Origin: CAZGNZ01 sp964527215
GTDB taxonomy: Bacteria; Fidelibacterota; Marinisomatia; SCGC-AAA003-L08; JACNLC01
Length of the DNA stretch: 64,000 bases
Assembly (NCBI GenBank): GCA_964527215.1
Contig: CAZGNZ010000008.1
Span: 44,625-108,624 of the forward strand
Direction of reading: 5' to 3'
Every line of letters begins with the position of its first letter. Within the stretch, counting starts at the first letter, position 1. Below the pieces are notes generated by a model. The model saw only the letters and a program-made list of their open reading frames with translations, was not told where the DNA came from and did not search any database. The translations under genes were made by a program, and so were the position numbers. Shown in pieces: positions 9,360 to 17,959 of the stretch.

Positions 9360-10363
9360 GCTCTCGCCCTGAGTTTCCGCAGGTAGAACCCCGGATTCTT
9401 CAACGTTCCCCGAACGATTCGAAACAGTTTGGCGAAAAATGCTCCGACCTGATACTGAAGTTTCCAGAGACGGTACTGCAGCATATACTGCGGCTGAGGC
9501 TGCGGACCGGGAAAAATGCGTTCATAGTTTTTCAGATCCAACAGTCGGTTTGTTTCGCTTTCCACCGCGTAGATTTCCGACTGTCTGAGTTGCTCCCGCC
9601 AGAGAGTTATCCTTTTGCGGATCGGTTTCTTTCCCACTCTCGAATGGATCATTCGCTCTGCGGCCGGGATTTTCTGAGCAAATCCTGAATCCGAATCTGC
9701 TGTCAGCCGCTTAACGGGAATATCCAGAAAGTCACATATTTCAGTCATTGTGGATTCCAGATTTTTCATGAGCCTTTCGTACCTGACTTCCAGAATCCGG
9801 GGATCGTTAAGGTTTGTCGTATGATGCACCGCTCTTCGCCATTCAGTGGCGGTTTGAACGGGATTCCTCGAAAATGGCCTTCCCTCATAGGGATTATTGT
9901 TCCGCTTTTGTGAATTGAACACTCCCCGCGGATCCCGAATGACGTGAATAATCCTGGCATCAGGAAAATGGGTCAGAATTCGTCGGGATTCCCATGGCAT
10001 CACGGGCGGTCCCTTGTACAGGACGCTGTCTGCTTCCGGTTTATGGTGATCCCGATACAGGGTCAGGAGCCGAAGAAACAGCTCCCGGGTATCTTTCGGC
10101 AGAGGTTCACTGAGGCAGGAGGCCCTCAGCTCCTCGATAGGAATGGACCAGGAATCAAGTTTGCTGTTTGACCAGATATTGTCAAGGGTGGTTTTCAGGT
10201 CTGCACGGCTTGAGAACGCTGTCGGCCGGGTGTTTTTTGCGCCCAGTATTTCCGGCGGCAGATCGCCTTCAATGGCGACGCAGATATCCTCGTATTCGTT
10301 CAGTACCCGGGAAAGGAATGTGGATCCGCTTCGGCTGCAGTATGTAATAAACCCTAATTTCAT
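9356..10363 (-). CDS. Sulfotransferase family protein
   Basis: A 335-residue sulfotransferase when started at the ATG at 10363; an in-frame TTG at 10387 that overlaps the previous stop would add eight residues. The ATG is preferred because MKLGFITYCSRSGSTFL places the 5'-loop (SRSGSTF, residues 10-16) at the usual distance from the N-terminus. The 3'-loop is IIHVIRDPRGVFNSQKRNN. The C-terminal 100 residues are basic. It sits between the GT2 and the alpha/beta hydrolase genes and is the fourth sulfotransferase in the locus. Confidence 0.85.
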   Translation of the reverse strand: MKLGFITYCSRSGSTFLSRVLNEYEDICVAIEGDLPPEILGAKNTRPTAFSSRADLKTTLDNIWSNSKLDSWSIPIEELRASCLSEPLPKDTRELFLRLLTLYRDHHKPEADSVLYKGPPVMPWESRRILTHFPDARIIHVIRDPRGVFNSQKRNNNPYEGRPFSRNPVQTATEWRRAVHHTTNLNDPRILEVRYERLMKNLESTMTEICDFLDIPVKRLTADSDSGFAQKIPAAERMIHSRVGKKPIRKRITLWREQLRQSEIYAVESETNRLLDLKNYERIFPGPQPQPQYMLQYRLWKLQYQVGAFFAKLFRIVRGTLKNPGFYLRKLRARA

Positions 10364-10383
10364 AAGCTGAGCATCAACACCAA

Positions 10384-11133
10384 TCAACCCCCGGGAAGTT
10401 CAAGTGCATTGAGGAGTATGGTTTTCAATTCACCTGTTTTCTTGAGGTGGCGGACCAGAAAATGACCGCCGATATCATACGGCTTCAGATCGATATTCGG
10501 CATTCCGCGCAACCGTTCGGCATAAATATGATCCACCCTGCTTCCGCGGCAGTAATATATGACGCATTTTGATTGAAGGGATCTGCGGGAATACAATTTT
10601 TTTAAATCCAGATAAACATGATTTTTACCAGGAGTGAACATGGTTCGAATTCTGGGAACCAGTCCCCGTTTGTCATGATATCGAATGGATGCACCAACAC
10701 TGACAATGGTGGGCGGCCCGAATACATGAATTTCATCGGCATCCGCCAGAAGCCCAAAAAGCATAGCCGCATATCCACCCATGCAGTTTCCTACAAAGAC
10801 AGACTTTTGAATCCGCTGATTCTCCATTTCAGATTTCAGGTATTCAGCCGTTTCATCAATGCTGCCGGTAATTCCAGGCAATCCGCCAAAATAATGGTTT
10901 TTTTCAATATCACGAACATACATCAGCTTGGTCTGAAAATTGGACGTTATATTAAAAAACTCAAACGGCGGAAATCCCAGTCCTCCCATGTATCCGCCGA
11001 ATGCCACCATCAGGGTCGGGCTGTCAACATCATAAAAAGCCGCCACCGGATCCTGACGCTTATTGAGACTTGAATCAAAATCGGCCAGTGATTTATTCCT
11101 GGCGGAAGGATCATTGATGGGGCTTTGTGTCAT
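10384..11133 (-). CDS. Alpha/beta-hydrolase-fold protein with cysteine at the nucleophile elbow
   Basis: A 249-residue protein with no signal peptide. The strand-turn-helix VFVGNCMGGYAAMLFG has the G-x-Nuc-x-G-G elbow of alpha/beta hydrolases, but the nucleophile position (residue 117) is Cys rather than Ser; dienelactone hydrolases also use Cys. A C-terminal histidine in DIGGHFLVRHL and an aspartate in SRVDHIYAERL could complete a triad. The early strand LMVAFGGYMGG would supply an oxyanion-hole region. It lies between the Wzc-like kinase gene and a sulfotransferase gene, so modification such as deacylation of the polymer is possible, but no substrate can be named. Confidence 0.6.
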   Translation of the reverse strand: MTQSPINDPSARNKSLADFDSSLNKRQDPVAAFYDVDSPTLMVAFGGYMGGLGFPPFEFFNITSNFQTKLMYVRDIEKNHYFGGLPGITGSIDETAEYLKSEMENQRIQKSVFVGNCMGGYAAMLFGLLADADEIHVFGPPTIVSVGASIRYHDKRGLVPRIRTMFTPGKNHVYLDLKKLYSRRSLQSKCVIYYCRGSRVDHIYAERLRGMPNIDLKPYDIGGHFLVRHLKKTGELKTILLNALELPGG

Positions 11134-11243
11134 ACTGCTGATGGTTTGGGGAGATATATTGTGCTTTTGGTATGATTCCTTCTTGTTTCATCTGCAGGAT
11201 GAAACCAGTCATTGTTCGGTTCCAGGTTCTCTTTCAGGGAGAA

Positions 11244-13604
11244 TCAGTCCTTATGGTCTTCTCCGTAATACTGATAGTAATAGTTGTTATAATTATAATA
11301 TCCATATGTATTCTCTTCGGAAACACCGTTAAATACAATACCCGTAATACTTTGATTCATCTGCTTCAGGATCATCAGACAGCGGCGGAACCCGCTCCGG
11401 TCAGTTGTCCCGGGTCTGACCACCATGACCAGCTGCTGACAATGCTTGGCAATCATGGATGCATCCGTAACCGCCAGCAGTGGAGGAGAATCAAAGAGAA
11501 CCACATCCCATTCCTGCTCGAGCCTGGAGATAAGACTGGTCATTTTATCCGAACCAAGAAGCTCAGACGGGTTGGGCGGAGTGACTCCAGAGGTTACAAT
11601 GGATAAATTTTCTATTTCCGTCTTCATGATCAAAGAATTGAAATCGGAGACCTGTCCGGCGAGATAATGTGTGATACCCTCTCCCCGTTCAACACCGAAT
11701 ACTTTGTGTATAATCGATTTACGTAAATCCGTATCAATGAGGAGTGTCCGTTTGCCCAGGTTTGCATATGTGATGGCGAGGTTGGAAATAGTGGTGGTTT
11801 TTCCTTCTCCCGGTCCGGAACTGGTGACCAGGACAGACCCTTTTCCCTCATTGGTATGTGCATACATCAGGGTTGTCCGAAGCGTACGATATGCTTCTGA
11901 AAGGACCGAATTAGGCACCTCATGTGTGATCAGACGATCCTGCATCTTTTTCAAACGGTTATTGGATCTTTTGATGACCGAAGCACTTTTCCGGCGACGG
12001 TGCTGTTTGTCCTTCCTTTTTTTCTTCTTGTATTCAACACCGATGGATGGAATGATGGCCAGAATAGACAGCCCTTTTCGCTCAACTTCATCCGTTGTTT
12101 TGACCGTATTGTCCATAAACTCACGAATAAAAGTCTGCGCAACTCCAAACAGCAGTCCAAGAAAAATGCCCACGATAATATTGAGGATAATTTTGGGTTT
12201 GATGGGTCTTTTGGCGGCGATGGCTTCGTCAATCACCCGGATTTTTCCCAGTTCGGATGCCCGTGATATATTTGCTTCATCCAGCTTTTGAACCAGAAAG
12301 CTGTAGGTTTCGGCCTGAACATTGATAATTCTCTGAAGGCGCGTAAACTGCAGAAGCTTGTCAGGAAGTTCGTTCAGCTGATCCTCGTAGAGATTGATGA
12401 GTTTTTGTTTCTCATTTTTGATGGTCTGAAGGGTCGCGTTCTGGGCATCAAATACCAGCAGCGTATCCATCAGAGACTGCCGGTAGCGAATGGGATCCGT
12501 GGCGGAAATTTCCTGGGTGATCAACTCGCTGGTCTGCTCGGAAAGTTCAGCTTTCAGTTTTTCCAGCCGGTCTTCAAGTGAACGCACAGCCTCATGGTCT
12601 TCCCCGTACTGAATGATATTCAGGACCAATTCCGATTCCGCATCAGCAATTTCGTTCTGAAGCATCGTAAGAGAACTGCTGATTGTATTCGACAATTTCT
12701 GGTAGAGTCTCCGTTCTTCTTCGGTCAGCCGGGATTCAACATATTCCTGTCTTTCCGCCAATATGTTGATCTGGGACTGGGTGGTATAATATTCTCCTTC
12801 AATGGTGCTGAGATTTTCAAGGATAATTTTAGAATCGCTGTCCAGCCCGTAAATTTTCTCTTTCTGCTGGAAATTTTTCAGTGAGTCTTCCGTTGCATTC
12901 AATTCTGCTTCCAGCAGTCTGATCTGTTCATCCAGAAAGTTTTTAAGGCTGTTCAGTTCTCCGGATGCCCACTCAATATCCTGCGTCTGATATACGCTGA
13001 TAATGGTGTTCACAAGCAGCGCGGCTTCCTTGGCATCCACGCTGGGAAGGGTAATTGCGAGCACATTGGTGTTGGGCTCGTTTTTCAGATTCATATTGCT
13101 CTGAATATACTCAACGGAAGCGGTAAAAAGGGAATCACTGATTTCCCCGGTAAGTTCTTTTTTGTCAACCGTTTCTCCGGCCTTCCCGAACGAAATCAGA
13201 TTCAGTACCAGCTGTTTTACGGCGTTCGGCTTCACCTCCCTGGTACCGAACAGATGAAGATCATTGCGGCTGTCGGATGCCCACAGATATCTGACAACAT
13301 TCTCCGCCAGCGAACGGGATTTGATGATCTCCATTTCATTGTTGATTACATTGTACTGGTCCTCAAATCCCATATCAAACAGCGTCAGTGTTTCACTGAC
13401 TTCCTCAACGGATATCGTGGCTGTGGATTCAAAGACCGGCGTGGTCATGATTGCCATAAACCCGCCCAAAAACAGGAAAACAGCTGTTATCAGACTTATT
13501 TTTTTGAGGTTGCGACGAAAAATGAAATAGATTTCAGTCAGGTCCAATTCCGCTTCTTCAAATCTGGCAGTAGGCTGCTGAAAGGGAGGCTGAGTTTGAT
13601 TCAT
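11244..13604 (-). CDS. Wzc-like polysaccharide co-polymerase / BY-type tyrosine autokinase
   Basis: About 786 residues. Order: a Wzz-type chain-length domain with a first membrane helix near residues 35-55, a long periplasmic coiled-coil region (about 230-430), a second membrane helix near 480-500 (KPKIILNIIVGIFLGLLFGV), then a cytoplasmic bacterial tyrosine kinase domain with Walker A SSGPGEGKTTT (about 593-603), Walker A' LLIDTDLRKS and Walker B VVLFDSPP. The tail YGYYNYNNYYYQYYGE is the autophosphorylated tyrosine cluster of this family. It controls chain length and export with the Wza-like protein. The start is taken as the ATG at 13604; a TTG directly before it is possible. Confidence 0.95.
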   Translation of the reverse strand: MNQTQPPFQQPTARFEEAELDLTEIYFIFRRNLKKISLITAVFLFLGGFMAIMTTPVFESTATISVEEVSETLTLFDMGFEDQYNVINNEMEIIKSRSLAENVVRYLWASDSRNDLHLFGTREVKPNAVKQLVLNLISFGKAGETVDKKELTGEISDSLFTASVEYIQSNMNLKNEPNTNVLAITLPSVDAKEAALLVNTIISVYQTQDIEWASGELNSLKNFLDEQIRLLEAELNATEDSLKNFQQKEKIYGLDSDSKIILENLSTIEGEYYTTQSQINILAERQEYVESRLTEEERRLYQKLSNTISSSLTMLQNEIADAESELVLNIIQYGEDHEAVRSLEDRLEKLKAELSEQTSELITQEISATDPIRYRQSLMDTLLVFDAQNATLQTIKNEKQKLINLYEDQLNELPDKLLQFTRLQRIINVQAETYSFLVQKLDEANISRASELGKIRVIDEAIAAKRPIKPKIILNIIVGIFLGLLFGVAQTFIREFMDNTVKTTDEVERKGLSILAIIPSIGVEYKKKKRKDKQHRRRKSASVIKRSNNRLKKMQDRLITHEVPNSVLSEAYRTLRTTLMYAHTNEGKGSVLVTSSGPGEGKTTTISNLAITYANLGKRTLLIDTDLRKSIIHKVFGVERGEGITHYLAGQVSDFNSLIMKTEIENLSIVTSGVTPPNPSELLGSDKMTSLISRLEQEWDVVLFDSPPLLAVTDASMIAKHCQQLVMVVRPGTTDRSGFRRCLMILKQMNQSITGIVFNGVSEENTYGYYNYNNYYYQYYGEDHKD

Positions 13605-13632
13605 CAAGTTTTCTTTCTGAAACTACTAAAAA

Positions 13633-14148
13633 TCAATCGTTTTGGATGCGTTCAATCTGTAACGCGATACTTACAATCGTCAGGGCTGTATTCAGAAGCG
13701 AAGCCTGGGACACCAAGAAGGAATACGTGGTCTCAGGTATGTAAAATGTATCATTGGGAAGGACCTCAACGGGCGGCATGGGTTCACCGCTGTCAAGATA
13801 GTGGTCCAGATCAATGACGGTTTTCTCAATTTTTTCAGTTTCCGGATTCTGACGGTACAGGCAGACTTGCGACAGTTTTGCCCCTTCCTTCGGTCCCCCG
13901 GCAAATGAAAGAAGTGAAAGAAGGTCGATACCATCATAAACCGTATAGATCCCGGGACTTTTCACATGTCCCCAGATATTGATATTCATTTTGACAGTGC
14001 CTTCACCGTCGTAAATATAGCCGGCGGAAGGAACCGCATTATTTTTGGGAATGCTTAAATTTTCTAAATCAAAATTTTGCGGGATTGCAATGGAAAGGGT
14101 TAAGAAGTAAATCAGGTATTTTCTTAAAACTGTGAATGCTCTGTTCAT
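13633..14148 (-). CDS. Short Wza-like SLBB-domain polysaccharide export protein
   Basis: A 171-residue secreted protein: signal peptide (RKYLIYFLTLSIAIPQ, cleavage near residue 24), then one SLBB domain beginning VKMNINIWGHVKSPGIYTV with the typical LLSLLSFAGGP. It ends in a hydrophobic helix SLLNTALTIVSIALQI. Wza-type exporters normally have an N-terminal polysaccharide-export domain before the SLBB domains and are at least twice as long; that domain is missing here and no lipobox is seen. It directly precedes the Wzc-like gene with a 28-base gap, so a shared role in export is likely. It may work with a second, unlinked exporter. Confidence 0.8.
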   Translation of the reverse strand: MNRAFTVLRKYLIYFLTLSIAIPQNFDLENLSIPKNNAVPSAGYIYDGEGTVKMNINIWGHVKSPGIYTVYDGIDLLSLLSFAGGPKEGAKLSQVCLYRQNPETEKIEKTVIDLDHYLDSGEPMPPVEVLPNDTFYIPETTYSFLVSQASLLNTALTIVSIALQIERIQND

Positions 14149-14352
14149 GTACTCTATCTGTTTAATGCCCTAAAATAGGCTTTCCGGAGTTGCAGTAAAT
14201 TCCCAAATCTTTCCAGTTGTCCACCAAAGGCTGCGGTCATCAGTCATTCCTCTGAGGCTGCACCTGTGTTTCAGGATGTCTGCAGAATCTGTTGATATCT
14301 GCTGCTGGATTTCACCTTTTCAGAATATCCAAATCAGAACCTAAAACATAAT

Positions 14353-15240
14353 TTACCTTGTTTCATTTCTTCTTTCAAAACCCTGTTTCCCGAACAGGCC
14401 GGACAGCTGCCGGCGAACCTGATCATTGTACAAATCCAGCTGTGTTTCCGACAGTATGGATTTCCCTTCTCCGACTTTCCCTGCCCTGATAAATTTATTC
14501 CGGGTCTGCTTTTCATAAAAGACCGCATGCGTGTGATCAAATTTTGCTTCATGCTGCTTCATGTACTGAAAGGAACACCTATCAAGAATTCGCTGTCTGT
14601 CCTGCGGAAGGATATCCACTTCCAAAAAATCGGCAACCTGAACCAAAACGGATTCAAAATCCCTGACCATATCCTCAAACCTGAGAAACAGACAGTTCAA
14701 ATCCGCTTTGTTTTCAGTCCACAGTTTGACATGCTCAAACCAGGAACCCCACGCTATATGTCCGCTGCAGAATTTTTTGAAAAACTGTTCAAATGATCCT
14801 TTATAATTCATGTGGGATCCATAAAAGCTGAAATAGGACTGAATGACATCGAGACCGTCACGCATGATGTAAATGTACCTGCAGCGACCCTTGGGCGTGG
14901 CCGGATAACTTAAATGACTTTTAAAAACCCTTGGATCGGGGCATGCATCCAGTTTATCCGGATTCATCCCGGTTTTCATCAGGACTCTTTCATACCAGGG
15001 GGAAAAAGCTGAAATGTGCGGAATGCTCATGTCTCCATCCGTTAACAGCTGGTAGACCGTCATCTGCATCCACGTTGTACCGGACCGGGGATAAGTGACA
15101 ATAAAAATATCGGTATCACGGGGAGTAAAATTCAAATCCGGCAGCCGGGCCAGATCCAGTCGGCGCTGTATCGCCGAAGCCTTGCTGATGACCGACGACA
15201 TCAGTTTGCTGCCTGTTTTCAGTAACCGGGTATTCAACAT
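14353..15240 (-). CDS. Sulfotransferase (Sulfotransfer_1 type)
   Basis: A 295-residue PAPS-dependent sulfotransferase with 5'-loop FIVTYPRSGTTWMQM (PRSGTTW at 51-57) and 3'-loop YIYIMRDGLDVIQSYFSFYG. The C-terminal RAGKVGEGKSIL matches the RKGxxGxxK PAPS motif. It is the first gene of the polysaccharide block in transcription order, about 200 bases upstream of the Wza-like gene, and is the fifth sulfotransferase. The 350 bases upstream are the likely promoter region. The ATG has no strong ribosome-binding site. Confidence 0.9.
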   Translation of the reverse strand: MLNTRLLKTGSKLMSSVISKASAIQRRLDLARLPDLNFTPRDTDIFIVTYPRSGTTWMQMTVYQLLTDGDMSIPHISAFSPWYERVLMKTGMNPDKLDACPDPRVFKSHLSYPATPKGRCRYIYIMRDGLDVIQSYFSFYGSHMNYKGSFEQFFKKFCSGHIAWGSWFEHVKLWTENKADLNCLFLRFEDMVRDFESVLVQVADFLEVDILPQDRQRILDRCSFQYMKQHEAKFDHTHAVFYEKQTRNKFIRAGKVGEGKSILSETQLDLYNDQVRRQLSGLFGKQGFERRNETR

Positions 15241-15591
15241 TTGAAATATCTTCGATAAATTTTGTTTTACAACACACTTACATCTGAAATGAACATAAGT
15301 CTGATTTTATTGATTCTATCTGATTTTATTGATTCTATAAGATACAGGAATCGATAATATAAGCAGTCTTCCTCGAATAATGAGGTATTAAATCTCGTTC
15401 ATTTGTAACGGTTTGTGGATAATTGTCGAAGATTCTCAACACTGCGGGTTGCGGGATGCCGTCGGGTTGGAAATATTGCGGATGACGAACTCATCAAAAC
15501 CGGACAAAAGACAGAAACAATGCGGTATCCAAGTTCGGAAGATATCAAAGGCAGAATCAGTAAATAGAAATGGCTGATATTGCTGGAGCTG
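15241..15591. other. Intergenic region upstream of the polysaccharide locus
   Basis: This 351-base stretch separates the secreted esterase gene (stop at 15592) from the first sulfotransferase gene of the polysaccharide block. It contains a 19-base tandem duplication at 15300-15337 and AT-rich sequence on the minus strand between about 15260 and 15360 that could hold a promoter, but no convincing -10/-35 pair stands out. I see no gene in it. A single perfect DnaA-box-like 9-mer at 15414-15422 is within chance expectation. Confidence 0.5.
15300..15337. repeat. 19-base perfect tandem duplication
   Basis: The unit TCTGATTTTATTGATTCTA occurs twice with no spacer (15300-15318 and 15319-15337). It lies 60 bases upstream of the first sulfotransferase gene. 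It may be a slippage product or paired binding sites in the promoter; nothing else supports either choice. Confidence 0.85.
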
Positions 15592-17958
15592 CTAGCGCCA
15601 GAAAGTATCGAAAAATCCTTCTTTCAGAACCTTGAAATCTTCACCGGAGGATTTATAGATCAGGTAATCAGGAAACAGATAATGGTTAATCTTCGGCGGG
15701 ACCCGTCTGTTTTCTGGCAGGATATCCAGTAAAACATAGCGAACTTGAAATTGTGGATTGGGATAAATCATTCTCACCCCTGTAGTTTCGGGGCTGTATG
15801 ATGTCCCTTGGAAAACCAGTTCCGGCTCCGTTTCCACCGGAAGTTTCTTCAGCAGCATCTTCATCGCCGGATTCTCGTCAGGAAAACCAATGATATGGAT
15901 ATTCATATTGGCAGCATAATAGTCCTGCCGCTGCAGGAATTCTTCGGATGAGATCACAGGAAATTCAATATCATACTCAGCATAGTATTCTTTCAGGTTT
16001 CTGAGAAAACCTTCCGTCTGCCGGGACGGATGCTCCACAGAGCCTACCACAATCACGGCCGCACTTTTCTCGCCATCCATCCACGGCCCTTCAAGTCCGC
16101 TTCGTTTCTGAAGTCGGCCAGAATCCCTCAAACCCGCCATCCAGTTTTCGCCCAATCGATAAAATGATGGTTTTTCAGGAATTGCCTGAGCGGCTTTGAT
16201 CTCAACCGCTGCGGTTCCGTCAATTTCAAATACCACCGGCAGGTGCGGGTTAAAGTGAAACCCCCTGGTATCCAATGTAAAATCCGAAACATTTTCCGTG
16301 ATCACTCGAATCCGGTTGCCGTCTGCACCAGCCTTGATGCGGGCAAACGCTTCCCAATCCTGCTTGCCGGTGATTTCCGTCCAGAACGCCTTTCCGTATC
16401 TCAGGTAAAATGTTCTGTGTTCAACATCTGCCGGCCACTGGCGGCGGAAATGTTCTTTGACGAGATACATGCGATCCGAATCCTGATCTGCCTGATTCCA
16501 AACGGAATGACCTACATCCGGATATTCAATATACACATGATCGCAGTCCAGACGCGTCAATTCTTCTGTCATTTTCCGGGAATGCTGAACGGACACTGTC
16601 GGATCTACTGCACCGTGATAAATACGGCTGGGCAGTCCCCGGGCGTTTACTGCAAATTCAATCGGACTCAGCGACTTCATCAGAGTCCCGTGCGCACAGC
16701 CGGGATAGTGGAAGGAATCCAGCATATTCAAATCAGTGGGTCCGCAGGCGGGACTGATGGCGGCAAAGCGGTCAGGGAACAAGAGCCCCAGTTTCCAGGT
16801 GCCGTATCCGCCCATTGATGCACCCGCAAGAAATACCCGGTTTTCGTCGATGGGATAATGGTCGATGATATGCTGAATCACATCCATGACATCCTGCTCG
16901 CCTGCTCCGAGATAATACCGGTTCCGCCGGCCATAAACCGCTGCCCTGATCAGCTTCAAATCATCCAGAGACGGATCGTCATCCGCCCATAGCAGGTTCC
17001 CGTATTTCCGGATATCTACCTCATAGCCATGCAGGTTTACCCATAATCCATATAACTGATCCGGTTCAATCCCGTTCGGCAGCATGATATCGTACGGCTG
17101 GAGTGACCCGTCAATCTGCGAACGGTACGCCCGTTTCACCCGTCCTGGTTTTCCTGAAAAGTATGGTTTCCCGGATTCAAGGCACTTGAAAATATCCTTC
17201 AATTCAAATTCCGTCCGCATCAGGTCAAAATGAAACGGCCGGTTCGAATTTGTTAATTCCGACAGGAGCCGGAACTGGAGCTCCAGAGTCGGTAAAACAT
17301 CGTAGTTCCCGTTATCTGATGTCAGAGTTTCCGCCCAGCGGCGAACCTTCCTTTCGTACTCTTCCAGGCGCTGCGGCAGTTCACCGACCGTATGCCGGTA
17401 TTCAAGCCATTTTTCATATTCGGGTGACAGTGTATCAAATCCAACGTTTGTAAATACAAAGTAGTCAAATGAGACCCAGTCCCCCCGGCTGTTTTCCAGA
17501 CGGATTCGTCGTTTCCCCTTCTGTACCGGTATCCTGAACTCCTGATGATAAACTGACTGGTAAATATCATATTCTTCCAGATACCTGGCGGACAGCCACG
17601 GCCCGTCACCCGGTCCCGCAGACAATTCCGTTCGACTCTGTTCATCCCCATCAATAGATACGATGAGTTCCGCTTCTACCGAGACCTGATCCACCATGAA
17701 CACGAACTCTCCGTCACTGAGAAATTCCAGTTCAAATTCCAGGGGATCCGTATTCATATCGGGATTTGATGTCCAGCCAGGCCCATGAAGGAAACGGGAC
17801 GGCAGGACTTCTGTATTTTCAAATCCTCCCTGGCTGCTGATGATAAAAATCTTATTTGACGGCTGCCATTCATCAAGCGGAAAAATCAGCAGATCGTGGA
17901 AATCACCCGCATTCACTATTGCACTCATCATGATTAATCCTGTTATCCCAACCCGCAT
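15592..17958 (-). CDS. Secreted multidomain esterase/peptidase with prolyl-oligopeptidase-like catalytic domain
   Basis: 788 residues from the ATG at 17958, chosen because it gives a clean signal peptide (MRVGITGLIMMSAIVNAG) and follows the stop of the ABC ATPase gene by one base; a start at 18003 would add 15 unlikely residues. The first 300 residues look like beta-rich, probably carbohydrate-binding modules. The catalytic alpha/beta hydrolase lies near 320-510 with Ser381 in FLAGASMGGYG, Asp452 in HGAVDPTVS and His484 in PDVGHSVWN, a complete triad. The C-terminal 280 residues are unassigned. PF00326-type secreted esterases act on glycans or peptides; deacylation of the imported glycan is an inference from its place in the locus. 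Confidence 0.75.
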   Translation of the reverse strand: MRVGITGLIMMSAIVNAGDFHDLLIFPLDEWQPSNKIFIISSQGGFENTEVLPSRFLHGPGWTSNPDMNTDPLEFELEFLSDGEFVFMVDQVSVEAELIVSIDGDEQSRTELSAGPGDGPWLSARYLEEYDIYQSVYHQEFRIPVQKGKRRIRLENSRGDWVSFDYFVFTNVGFDTLSPEYEKWLEYRHTVGELPQRLEEYERKVRRWAETLTSDNGNYDVLPTLELQFRLLSELTNSNRPFHFDLMRTEFELKDIFKCLESGKPYFSGKPGRVKRAYRSQIDGSLQPYDIMLPNGIEPDQLYGLWVNLHGYEVDIRKYGNLLWADDDPSLDDLKLIRAAVYGRRNRYYLGAGEQDVMDVIQHIIDHYPIDENRVFLAGASMGGYGTWKLGLLFPDRFAAISPACGPTDLNMLDSFHYPGCAHGTLMKSLSPIEFAVNARGLPSRIYHGAVDPTVSVQHSRKMTEELTRLDCDHVYIEYPDVGHSVWNQADQDSDRMYLVKEHFRRQWPADVEHRTFYLRYGKAFWTEITGKQDWEAFARIKAGADGNRIRVITENVSDFTLDTRGFHFNPHLPVVFEIDGTAAVEIKAAQAIPEKPSFYRLGENWMAGLRDSGRLQKRSGLEGPWMDGEKSAAVIVVGSVEHPSRQTEGFLRNLKEYYAEYDIEFPVISSEEFLQRQDYYAANMNIHIIGFPDENPAMKMLLKKLPVETEPELVFQGTSYSPETTGVRMIYPNPQFQVRYVLLDILPENRRVPPKINHYLFPDYLIYKSSGEDFKVLKEGFFDTFWR

Positions 17959-17959
17959 T

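Noticed and set aside
15414..15422. Perfect DnaA-box 9-mer (TGTGGATAA)
   Set aside because: Only one box, and about half a match is expected by chance in a window of this size; no origin features nearby.
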